64,000 bases of DNA from Vagococcus fessus (GTDB lineage Bacteria; Bacillota; Bacilli; Lactobacillales; Vagococcaceae), in NCBI RefSeq assembly GCF_003987565.1, contig NZ_NGJY01000002.1, forward strand, positions 124,001 to 188,000. Direction: 5' to 3'. A program made the position numbers and the translations under genes. Shown in pieces: positions 56,885 to 64,000 of the stretch (within the stretch, counting starts at the first letter, position 1; every line of letters starts with the position of its first letter). The notes under the pieces were generated by a model that saw only the letters and a list, made by a program, of their open reading frames with translations, did not search any database and was not told the origin of the DNA.

Positions 56885-58144
56885 TTATTTTTGAGAATAA
56901 ACATCATTTACAGCATGACTCACTGCTACTTTCACATGCTCATAGGTTAGACCACCTTGAACATATAGATTAAATGGCGCTCGAATCGGACCATCTGCTG
57001 TCAATTCTAAACTTGCCCCTTGGACAAAAGTTCCAGCTGCCATAATCACATCATCTTCATATCCTGGCATATATGACGGTACTGGTGCAACATAGGCATC
57101 CACTGGTGAAAATTTTTGAATCGCTTGGCAAAATTTAACCATCGCTTCTTGATTTCCCAGCTCAACCATTTGAATCAAGTCGGTACGAGGATCATCCCAC
57201 TTTGGCGTTGACTTCACGCCATATTCAGCTAACAAAGCAGACGTGTAAATCGCCCCTTGAATCGCCTGACTAACCACGTGTGGTGCTAGGAAAAAACCTT
57301 GCATCATCTCGTGAGTACTATGAATCATAGCCCCACCTTCTTTACCAACCCCTGGTGTTGTTAAGCGGTAAGCACATTTCTCAATTAATTCTTTCTTCCC
57401 TGCAATGTACCCACCAGTTTTAGCGATACCACCACCTGGATTTTTGATTAATGACCCCGCAATTAAATCCACTCCGACTTCTGTTGGTTCACTAACTTCA
57501 GAAAATTCACCGTAGCAATTATCCGCAAAAATAACCACATCAGGGTAATTTTCTTTTATGAAAGCTGTCATCTCTGCGATCTGTGCCACAGTAAACGAAG
57601 GGCGTTCTGCGTAACCACGTGAGCGCTGAATGGCAACCATTTTAGTTGCAGGTGTCATTTTCGCTTTGATTCCTTCAAAATCAACCGAACCATCTTCTTT
57701 AAGAGCGACCTCATCATAGCCGATATTGTATTCTTTAAATGACCCAATACCATTACCATTGACACCGATAACTTCTAGCAACGTATCATATGGCGTTCCT
57801 GTAATATAAAGCAAGTCATCTCCAGGACGTAAAATTCCAAATAAAGCCGTCGCAATAGCATGTGTCCCTGACACAATTTGCGGCCTTACGATAGCATCCT
57901 CTGTTTTGAAGACATCTGCATAAATCGCTTCTAAAGCATCACGTCCCATATCGTCATTACCATAGCCACTACCTAAAGCAAAATGACTTTCCGCTACATG
58001 ATTTTTACGAAAAGCTTCTAATACTTTCCCTTGATTATAAAGAGCTACATCTTGAACTTTTAAACGAGCTGGCATAATCAACTCGTCTACTTTTTTTATT
58101 TTATCTTGCAACTCTTCTGAAAAAGAGCTCATCCAATTTACCAT
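56885..58144 (-). CDS. ynbB: Methionine gamma-lyase family PLP enzyme (YnbB, aluminium-resistance protein family)
   Basis: 419-residue fold-type I PLP enzyme related to cystathionine/methionine lyases. The predicted PLP-lysine is in GSLIKNPGGGIAKTGGYIAG and the cofactor-binding ADNCYGEF segment precedes it. The family is annotated for aluminium resistance in plants-associated bacteria but its true reaction is unknown. Start overlaps hflX by 7 bases; GGAGGAAGA sits close upstream. The hflX-ynbB-glnR-glnA order is conserved in Firmicutes. Confidence 0.9.
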   Translation of the reverse strand: MVNWMSSFSEELQDKIKKVDELIMPARLKVQDVALYNQGKVLEAFRKNHVAESHFALGSGYGNDDMGRDALEAIYADVFKTEDAIVRPQIVSGTHAIATALFGILRPGDDLLYITGTPYDTLLEVIGVNGNGIGSFKEYNIGYDEVALKEDGSVDFEGIKAKMTPATKMVAIQRSRGYAERPSFTVAQIAEMTAFIKENYPDVVIFADNCYGEFSEVSEPTEVGVDLIAGSLIKNPGGGIAKTGGYIAGKKELIEKCAYRLTTPGVGKEGGAMIHSTHEMMQGFFLAPHVVSQAIQGAIYTSALLAEYGVKSTPKWDDPRTDLIQMVELGNQEAMVKFCQAIQKFSPVDAYVAPVPSYMPGYEDDVIMAAGTFVQGASLELTADGPIRAPFNLYVQGGLTYEHVKVAVSHAVNDVYSQK

Positions 58145-59388
58145 TCTTCTTCCTCCTCCGTTTTAACCCAACGGGATGTTTCAGGGGCAAACCCTTTAAC
58201 TAAATACTGCTCGGTTTCATCACAAAAGTCTTGGGAAATCACAAGCGTATCTGTTGTTAATTTATTTAATAAATAGCCTTCACTAGGCGCCAACTCCAAA
58301 TCATACGGTTCAAACATCTCCATCAACTGACGACGAATCGCTCCTTCTAATTCGGTACGGTCCTCAGGACATTTGGCAGACACTTGAACATTCGGGAACA
58401 GGGTGGGCGCAAAAGCTTCAGGCGTTACTTTATCCATTTTATTATAGACAGTTAAAACAGGAATTTTTTTCATTTCTAAATCCCCAAGTAATTCCAGTAC
58501 CGTCTGTTCCTGCAAGTCTCTATCAGGAGAACTAGCATCAACCACATGAAGTAGTAAGTCCATATTACGGCTTTCTTCTAATGTTGACTGGAAAGCTTCA
58601 ACTAATTGTGTCGGTAAATCTTGAATAAACCCTACCGTATCAGTTAGTGTCACTTGGAACCCTTCCGCTAATTGCCATTGTTTTGTTAAAGGGTCCAGTG
58701 TTGCAAATAATTGATCTTGCGAATACGCTTCGGCATTCGTTAACATATTTAACAACGTTGATTTCCCAGCATTCGTATAGCCTACTAATCCTATTTGGAA
58801 AATTTGAGATGCCTTACGTTGTTGACGATTACGCTCTCGGCTAGCAGTTACTTCTTTTAGCTCTCTCTTGATATTTGTAATTTTATTACGAATATGACGA
58901 CGGTCTGTTTCCAACTTCGTTTCACCTGGACCACGTGTTCCAATTCCTCCACCCAATCTAGATAACGCGGCACCTTGTCCGACTAATCGAGGTAACAAAT
59001 AATTCAGCTGCGCTAATTCAACCTGCAGTTTCCCTGCTTTTGATTGAGCTCGCATGGCGAAGATATCCAAAATCAGTTGAACACGGTCAATGACTTTCAC
59101 CTGAACAGCATCGCTGATTAATTGACTTTGACGCGGCGTTAATTCTTGGTTAAAGATAACAAGGTCTGCCTCATAAGCATCCACAAACCTCACTAATTCC
59201 TCTACTTTACCTTTACCAATAACGGTTTGACGGTCAACATTCGGACGCTTTTGAACAATTTCAAAAACAACCTCGCCTTGAGCCGTCTCTGTTAAGTTTT
59301 TTAACTCTTCCATTGATTCACTAAAATATCTATAATTATCAGCGGTTTCGACACCAACTATGATGACTTTTTCACGTTTCTCTTCCAT
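58138..59388 (-). CDS. hflX: GTPase HflX
   Basis: 416-residue ribosome-associated GTPase that splits stalled or heat-damaged ribosomes. The N-terminal domain (1-190) contains the glycine-rich LSRLGGGIGTRGPGETKLE motif, and the G domain has GYTNAGKSTLLN, the G3 DTVGF and G4 NKMD. RBS AGGAGGTG. Between miaA (10 bp) and ynbB (overlap). Confidence 0.96.
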   Translation of the reverse strand: MEEKREKVIIVGVETADNYRYFSESMEELKNLTETAQGEVVFEIVQKRPNVDRQTVIGKGKVEELVRFVDAYEADLVIFNQELTPRQSQLISDAVQVKVIDRVQLILDIFAMRAQSKAGKLQVELAQLNYLLPRLVGQGAALSRLGGGIGTRGPGETKLETDRRHIRNKITNIKRELKEVTASRERNRQQRKASQIFQIGLVGYTNAGKSTLLNMLTNAEAYSQDQLFATLDPLTKQWQLAEGFQVTLTDTVGFIQDLPTQLVEAFQSTLEESRNMDLLLHVVDASSPDRDLQEQTVLELLGDLEMKKIPVLTVYNKMDKVTPEAFAPTLFPNVQVSAKCPEDRTELEGAIRRQLMEMFEPYDLELAPSEGYLLNKLTTDTLVISQDFCDETEQYLVKGFAPETSRWVKTEEEEEW

Positions 59389-59398
59389 GAGACACCTC

Positions 59399-60331
59399 CT
59401 ATAACCACTCTGCTACTGATTTTTCTAATTGTTCGACAGCATCTGGTTCACTTAAAATATCCCACCACTGTGCTGATGTTCTATTTCTAAACCATGTCAT
59501 TTGACGCTTAGCATATCGTCTTGACTGTTGTTTTACAAGTTCTATGGTCTCTTCTTTTGTCGCACGACCTTCAAAATAGGGGAAGAATTCTTTATATCCA
59601 ATCCCTTGTGCCGCCTGACATTCTCCAAAATCAAAGATCATTTTTGCTTCCGTTTCAATTCCTTTTGGTACCATTAAATCCACTCGACGATTAATACGTT
59701 CGTATAATCGCTCACGGTCTGTTCCCAGCGCTATAAATTTCACATCATATAACGCATTTGACAAGTCTTTATAATCCACTTGTTTTTGCTCCGTAATACT
59801 TTTCCCTGTCGTTTCAATGACCTCTATTGCTCGTATAACACGCTTCACGTTATTAGGATGTATTTGTCCAGCCGCTCGTTTATCTTGACTCTCAAGTCGC
59901 TTCCATAGCTTATCTGGTCCTTCTGTATCAGCGTAAGCTTGCAATTCATCACGCAGCACACTATTTTCTTGTACTTTCTCTTCGCCACCTAATTGAAAAT
60001 CGAACAATAACGCTTGGACGTATAACCCCGTTCCACCTACAATAATCGGTAACTTTCCACGTGATGTGATATCTTGAATTAAAGCACGACCTTGTTCTTG
60101 AAAATCAGACGCAGAAAAGGTATCTCCTAACTCGCAAACATCAATTAAATGATGGGGAATACCGTCCATCTCTTCTTCTGTTGCTTTCGCCGTTCCCACA
60201 TCAAGACCACGATAGACTTGAAGTGAATCACCGCTGATGACCTCGCCATTATATTTTTTAGCAAGAGAAACACCTAATGCAGTTTTCCCAACAGCTGTCG
60301 GTCCTACAATAACTAATACTTTTTCTTTCAT
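59399..60331 (-). CDS. miaA: tRNA dimethylallyltransferase MiaA
   Basis: 310-residue enzyme adding the isopentenyl group to A37 of tRNAs reading UNN codons. P-loop GPTAVGKTALG at residue 8, SGDSLQVYRGLDVGTAK substrate motif, GGTGLYVQALLFDF, and the tRNA-binding RRYAKRQMTWFRN near the end. ATG 60331 has AGGAG 7 bases upstream; six extra in-frame codons overlap the previous gene. Confidence 0.97.
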   Translation of the reverse strand: MKEKVLVIVGPTAVGKTALGVSLAKKYNGEVISGDSLQVYRGLDVGTAKATEEEMDGIPHHLIDVCELGDTFSASDFQEQGRALIQDITSRGKLPIIVGGTGLYVQALLFDFQLGGEEKVQENSVLRDELQAYADTEGPDKLWKRLESQDKRAAGQIHPNNVKRVIRAIEVIETTGKSITEQKQVDYKDLSNALYDVKFIALGTDRERLYERINRRVDLMVPKGIETEAKMIFDFGECQAAQGIGYKEFFPYFEGRATKEETIELVKQQSRRYAKRQMTWFRNRTSAQWWDILSEPDAVEQLEKSVAEWL

Positions 60332-60335
60332 TCTG

Positions 60336-61085
60336 TTACTCCTCTTCATTTAACGCTTCAAAAATCGCTTGAACAGCAAGTGCCTTACGTGGAAAATCAG
60401 TATGAATACCATCCAATCCTCGTTCAAAAGCACCAATCATTTGCTCTACTTTATTCACAGTCCATGGTCGAACTTTCTTAGGGGTATAAGAGTTCGTTTC
60501 TTCTCTTGCCGTTACAAATGTTATTCTAGGGTGAATAGCTTCAATGTAATCAACATGATTAGATAAACTAATTTTATCCTTTTCTGTCGACATGATATAC
60601 GCTTTAGGTGTTTCTTTATCAAATTCTTGAATACGTTCTAATGATTGGAAATTAAAACTTGAATACCAATAACTAAACGTCCAGTCCTGTGAGTTCATCA
60701 CATTCATAACCGCTTCTTCAATTCCTGGATATTCTTTCTCATCTGTCTTAATTTCAATATTCAAAACACCTGTATAACTCGCTTCTTGCAAACACACTAA
60801 CACTTCTTCTAGCGTTGGAATTTTTTCACCTTTAAATTTCGGATCAAACCAACTGCCCGCATCTAATTTTTTCAATTGTTTTAGAGTAAAATCTGTTATT
60901 TCACCTTTTCCATTGGTTGTTCTATTTACAGTGTTATCATGGATAACAACTAACTTATTATCTTTTGTGCATTGAACGTCTAACTCAATACCATCGGCTC
61001 CTACAAGCATCGCCTCTTTAAAAGCTGCTAATGTGTTTTCCGGATGAGTCCCTTTGCTTCCTCGATGGGCTATTATTTTAGTCAT
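60336..61085 (-). CDS. Glycerophosphodiester phosphodiesterase family protein
   Basis: 249-residue TIM-barrel enzyme hydrolysing glycerophosphodiesters to glycerol 3-phosphate and an alcohol. Catalytic motifs HRGSKGTHPENTL (acid/base His, metal Glu), ELDVQCTKDNKLVVIHD and the later NIEIKTDE are present. There is no signal peptide, so it is cytoplasmic (UgpQ-like). RBS GGAGGGA; four bases from miaA. Confidence 0.93.
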   Translation of the reverse strand: MTKIIAHRGSKGTHPENTLAAFKEAMLVGADGIELDVQCTKDNKLVVIHDNTVNRTTNGKGEITDFTLKQLKKLDAGSWFDPKFKGEKIPTLEEVLVCLQEASYTGVLNIEIKTDEKEYPGIEEAVMNVMNSQDWTFSYWYSSFNFQSLERIQEFDKETPKAYIMSTEKDKISLSNHVDYIEAIHPRITFVTAREETNSYTPKKVRPWTVNKVEQMIGAFERGLDGIHTDFPRKALAVQAIFEALNEEE

Positions 61086-61225
61086 ATCAATCCCTCCAAT
61101 TCCCTACTATTCTATCACTTTCTAGTAAAAAGTTATAGTTTGGCTGTTATTTCTTTTTACTAGCTTTTTTTGTCCATTTATTAGATAATAAATGTATATT
61201 AATCCGAAAGTGCAGGTGAACACAT

Positions 61226-61393
61226 ATGAAAAAATTCGTATCAGGTGTTGTTGCAGGGACTACTTTAACAGTTGCTACAATTGCAGGCCTTATGTATGGC
61301 GTTAAAAAAACAGTAATCGATCCAATGGAAGAAAAAGAAAACGAAGTTATCGAAAACCGTCGCAAAGCAATGCGCAAAAGTCGCGCTCGTTAA
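61226..61393 (+). CDS. DUF3042 family small protein
   Basis: 55-residue protein, single N-terminal membrane segment (residues about 5-24, VSGVVAGTTLTVATIAGLMYG) followed by a basic cytoplasmic tail ending AMRKSRAR. It corresponds to DUF3042, a short family confined to Lactobacillales, of unknown function. RBS CAGGTGA is six bases before the ATG. A longer reverse-strand frame across it is a shadow. Confidence 0.85.
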   Translation: MKKFVSGVVAGTTLTVATIAGLMYGVKKTVIDPMEEKENEVIENRRKAMRKSRAR

Positions 61394-61400
61394 TTTAAAC

Positions 61401-61432
61401 AAAGCTTGATTATTTAATTATAATCAGGCTTT
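61401..61432 (+). terminator. Terminator after the DUF3042 gene
   Basis: Stem aaagcttgatta / taatcaggcttt (one wobble) followed by a T-tract. Confidence 0.82.
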
Positions 61433-61508
61433 TTCTTTTGATTTAAAATGAAAAAAAGAACAGTATATGGTATTCTTAACATGATAATAACTTATTAGGA
61501 GCGCGCAT

Positions 61509-62174
61509 ATGAATAAAGAAAACTTAGCATTTTATTGTTCACTTACCACCTTTTTAGGAAAAACATTGGGTCGTAACTTCGAAATCATCTTACATGTTTT
61601 AGATACTGACAACTACCATATCGCAGCAATTGAAAACAATCACATTAGTGGTAGGACTATCAATTCGCCTATCACCGGTTTCGCACTCGAATTAATTAAA
61701 TCAAAAAAACATCTTAGTGAAGATTACGTAGTAGATTATAAATCACAAACCGTAAATGGAAAAAATTTAAAAGGCTCTACTTTTTTCATACGAGGAAAAG
61801 ATGGGAGTCTTGAAGGAATGCTTTGTATTAACCAAGATACTAGTCTATACGAGGAATTATCACGAGATATTTTAAGCTTAGCAGGATTGACATCACCTTG
61901 TGATACTGTCTTTGATACACCTCACATTCAACCTTCTCATGATTCCATTGAAGTGTTAGAAGATTCAATCGAAGGCATTGTCCATAGCGTTATTTCGCCT
62001 GACTTACTCGATCAGAAAATCTTATTAAGCAAGGAATTGAAGCTTGAAATCATTAGTAACTTAAACGACAAAGGGATTTTCCAAATTAAAGGAGCCGTTG
62101 CTCGAGTTGCTGAAATTTTAAATATCTCAGAACCTAGTGTTTACCGCTACATCAAAATAGTAGAATGCAAATAA
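61509..62174 (+). CDS. YheO-family PAS/helix-turn-helix transcriptional regulator
   Basis: 221-residue regulator. Residues about 5-115 form the YheO PAS-like domain (FLGKTLGRNFEIILHVLD; STFFIRGKDGSLEGMLCIN) and residues about 160-220 a C-terminal helix-turn-helix (GIFQIKGAVARVAEILNISEPSVYRYI). Relatives include DauR, which controls D-amino-acid catabolism. RBS TAGGAG. Convergent with the cystine-type symporter gene; target unknown. Confidence 0.87.
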   Translation: MNKENLAFYCSLTTFLGKTLGRNFEIILHVLDTDNYHIAAIENNHISGRTINSPITGFALELIKSKKHLSEDYVVDYKSQTVNGKNLKGSTFFIRGKDGSLEGMLCINQDTSLYEELSRDILSLAGLTSPCDTVFDTPHIQPSHDSIEVLEDSIEGIVHSVISPDLLDQKILLSKELKLEIISNLNDKGIFQIKGAVARVAEILNISEPSVYRYIKIVECK

Positions 62175-62178
62175 AAAA

Positions 62179-62207
62179 GCCATGACACGTGTCATGGCCA
62201 TTTTTTT
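62179..62207. terminator. Bidirectional terminator
   Basis: Perfect palindrome gccatgacac / gtgtcatggc flanked by A6 and T7, between the YheO regulator and the convergent symporter gene. Confidence 0.9.
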
Positions 62208-63618
62208 ATTCTTCTTTAGCTTCTACAGGTCTATTGAATGCCTCTTTGTCAAAAGTACCTTCCCACTTATCAACCATAATAGCTGATACCATTGAACCTG
62301 CAACGTTTAGCATCGTACGTCCCATATCAACAATTGGGTCAATCCCGAAGATAGCACCAATACTTGAGATATGTTGACCATATCCTAAACCATTTAACGT
62401 TACTGTCGCCGCTACTGTCGCTGTTCCTGGTACACCGGCAATTCCGATAGAACCTACTGTTACAACAACTACTACTAAAACGTAGAACGAGAAGTTCATT
62501 TCAGCACCTGCAGCTGACGCAATTAATGTTCCTAACATCGCTGGGAATACACCGGCACAACCATTCATTCCAACTGCTGTTCCTAATGTTCCAACGAAGT
62601 TTGATGTTTCTTGAGAAACACCCATATCATCTTCTAATGTTTTAAGTGTATACGGTAACGTTCCCACACTTGAACGTGAAGAGAAAGCAAATAATAACGT
62701 TGTGAAAGCTTTTTTGTAGAACGTTACTGGGCTAACACCCATTAATACAAGCATCACTACATAAATTAACATCATTATGATAACACCTGTATAAAGCGCT
62801 GCGATGAACCCTAACATTCCAAGAATAGATTGAATTCCTTTTGAAATAATAGTATTACTTACTAACGCAACAACACCATACGGCATTAATTTAATAACGT
62901 TTGTTAATACTGAGTTAACTGTTACTTTTAATGAATCTAACAGTGTTACAAATGGAGCGACTTGATCTGGTTTCTTCACTTGTAAGAAACGAATCGCACT
63001 TGCAAATAACGCTGCAACAATAACTACTGATACGATACTACCGTTATCTCCCATAACATTAATAATGTTACTTGGAATTAAATTCAAGAAGAATTCTGGG
63101 AAACTTTGAGACGCTATGTTGCTCATTGATTCAACTTTAGCTTCTGTTAAATCTCCAGCAAAATCTGCACCATTAAGACCATAAAGTTTTACAACTAAAA
63201 TTCCGATAGCGGCAGCAATCGCTGTTGTACCAAGTAAAGCTGTAAATGTTTTACCTGTTAAGGTTTTTAAACGATCCCCTTTTACATCAATTACTACTTT
63301 AATAATAGATAAAAATACGACTGGAACAGCTAATAATTGCACTAATTTCAAGAATCCTGTTCCGATTAATCCGTACCATGTAGAAATTTCTAATTGAGCG
63401 TAGTCTGTATAAACAGCACTCTTACTTCCAATTAAATCAACTACCACACCCATTGCTAACCCAACAACCAACGCAATAATCATACGTTTTGAAAAGTTAA
63501 CACGTTTTCCTTTTAATGCTTTTAAAAACAGAATTGCTACAATCAAAAGCGCAATTGCTCCGATTGTATAAAAATTACTAACCTTCAAAAACTGAGTAAA
63601 AAACGGTGCATCTATCAT
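62206..63618 (-). CDS. tcyP: L-cystine/dicarboxylate:cation symporter, TcyP-like
   Basis: 470-residue DAACS-family transporter with eight transmembrane helices and two re-entrant hairpins. The HP1 serine-rich loop FAFSSRSSVGTLP and the ligand-binding NGCAG (in GMNGCAGVFPAML) and GVPGTATVAATVTL motifs are visible. NGCAG and overall length fit TcyP/YhcL cystine importers better than glutamate or succinate carriers, but substrate is an inference. It lies 16 bp after a disulfide-oxidoreductase gene in the same direction. Confidence 0.85.
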   Translation of the reverse strand: MIDAPFFTQFLKVSNFYTIGAIALLIVAILFLKALKGKRVNFSKRMIIALVVGLAMGVVVDLIGSKSAVYTDYAQLEISTWYGLIGTGFLKLVQLLAVPVVFLSIIKVVIDVKGDRLKTLTGKTFTALLGTTAIAAAIGILVVKLYGLNGADFAGDLTEAKVESMSNIASQSFPEFFLNLIPSNIINVMGDNGSIVSVVIVAALFASAIRFLQVKKPDQVAPFVTLLDSLKVTVNSVLTNVIKLMPYGVVALVSNTIISKGIQSILGMLGFIAALYTGVIIMMLIYVVMLVLMGVSPVTFYKKAFTTLLFAFSSRSSVGTLPYTLKTLEDDMGVSQETSNFVGTLGTAVGMNGCAGVFPAMLGTLIASAAGAEMNFSFYVLVVVVVTVGSIGIAGVPGTATVAATVTLNGLGYGQHISSIGAIFGIDPIVDMGRTMLNVAGSMVSAIMVDKWEGTFDKEAFNRPVEAKEE

Positions 63619-63634
63619 ATGTCTTCATCTCCCT

Positions 63635-64000
63635 TTATTTAGCTGTATTGGCCGCAACATTAATCGCTTCCCAAGTAGAAGCAAATGGTGGTGCGTAAGC
63701 AAAATCGACAAATCCTAATTCTTTAGTTGTTAAACCAGCATGAATCGCTGCTGTTAAACCTGTCGCACGTAAAACAGTTTCATTTTTACCGAATAATTGA
63801 GCTCCATATAAAACAAGTGTTTCAGCATCATAAACTAACTTAATCATAATTTTCTCTTGCACTGTATAGTAGTTAGAGTGATTATTTGTTTCGATACATG
63901 TTGTTTTATAGTTTAAACCTTTAGCTTTCGCTTGCTTTTCAGTAAGTCCTGTACTAGCTGCTTCATAAGCACCAGCTTTAATCGCACTACTACCTAAAGC
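63635..64000 (-). CDS. Pyridine nucleotide-disulfide oxidoreductase, C-terminal part (CoA-disulfide reductase/NADH oxidase group)
   Basis: The last 121 codons of a gene that continues beyond the right edge. The visible part is the interface/dimerisation domain: AYEAASTGLTEKQAKAKGLN, LYGAQLFGK and the closing GFVDFAYAPPFASTWEAINVA. The latter motif is typical of CoA-disulfide reductases, NADH oxidases and NADH peroxidases; which one cannot be decided without the active-site cysteine, which lies outside. It is the gene before the cystine-type symporter, suggesting a combined thiol/disulfide function. Confidence 0.85.
   Translation of the reverse strand, partial: ALGSSAIKAGAYEAASTGLTEKQAKAKGLNYKTTCIETNNHSNYYTVQEKIMIKLVYDAETLVLYGAQLFGKNETVLRATGLTAAIHAGLTTKELGFVDFAYAPPFASTWEAINVAANTAK

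Noticed and set aside
61147-61377. Minus-strand 76-codon frame
   Set aside because: It runs antisense through the DUF3042 gene, lacks an RBS and has no recognisable protein features.

Overview
The window is AT-rich, densely coded DNA from a low-GC Gram-positive bacterium of the order Lactobacillales. The gene orders phoH-pgpH-ybeY-dgkA-era-recO-glyQS and dnaG-rpoD, a Leloir galKTRME cluster, glnRA, a CtsR-controlled clpB, a DUF3042 gene and a WxL-like secreted protein fit the Enterococcaceae. Vagococcus or a near relative is my best guess; this is an inference from gene content, not from a marker comparison.

Layout. 1-2814: the visible part of a very large surface protein (TTG start, signal peptide, vWA domain, then MucBP repeats of exactly 77 codons) running off the left edge. 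3031-3393: a DUF805 membrane protein. 3413-7021: a leftward operon of a Lac-family PTS (IIA, IIB, IIC), a cytoplasmic glycosylasparaginase and a stand-alone domain resembling the N-terminal part of glycine reductase component B. It is divergent from a GntR regulator and a PepV-like dipeptidase (7313-9369). 9414-14279: an M20 amidohydrolase and MFS transporter behind a near-ideal cre site, plus an AraC regulator with a glycosidase-like C-terminal half. 14494-17797: a compact operon of three polytopic membrane proteins, an ABC ATPase and a small secreted protein, which is the best candidate here for an undescribed system. 17859-20465: clpB with two CtsR boxes. 20718-23108: small envelope or unknown proteins and a 330-bp intergenic region full of long inverted repeats. 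23184-28285: pepT, Nif3-family protein, trmK, a duplicated-domain lipoprotein, rpoD; then dnaG to 30247. 30476-34161: FtsX-like permease, MacB-like ATPase and a PASTA protein without a kinase. 34367-44404: housekeeping run (glyS, glyQ with T-box, recO, era, dgkA, ybeY, pgpH, phoH, yqeY, rpsU). 44582-46264: Fur-family regulator, ppsR and an orphan CzrA-like metal sensor. 46377-53930: pgcA and the galKTRME cluster with a perfect palindromic operator. 54134-54949: WxL-like secreted protein. 55000-61085: glnA-glnR, then ynbB-hflX-miaA-GDPD. 61226-62174: DUF3042 protein and YheO-family regulator. 62206-64000: TcyP-like cystine symporter and the C-terminal end of a pyridine nucleotide-disulfide oxidoreductase.

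How it works together. Most of the window is core metabolism and information processing. Accessory character is concentrated at both sides of the AraC gene: the glycosylasparagine/PTS module suggests scavenging of N-glycan remnants, the MFS/M20 pair suggests uptake and hydrolysis of an N-acylated amino acid or similar compound under carbon catabolite control, and the ABC/secreted-protein cluster and the ABC/PASTA cluster look like envelope-directed systems of unknown purpose. I see no tRNA or rRNA genes, CRISPR arrays, insertion sequences or prophage genes.
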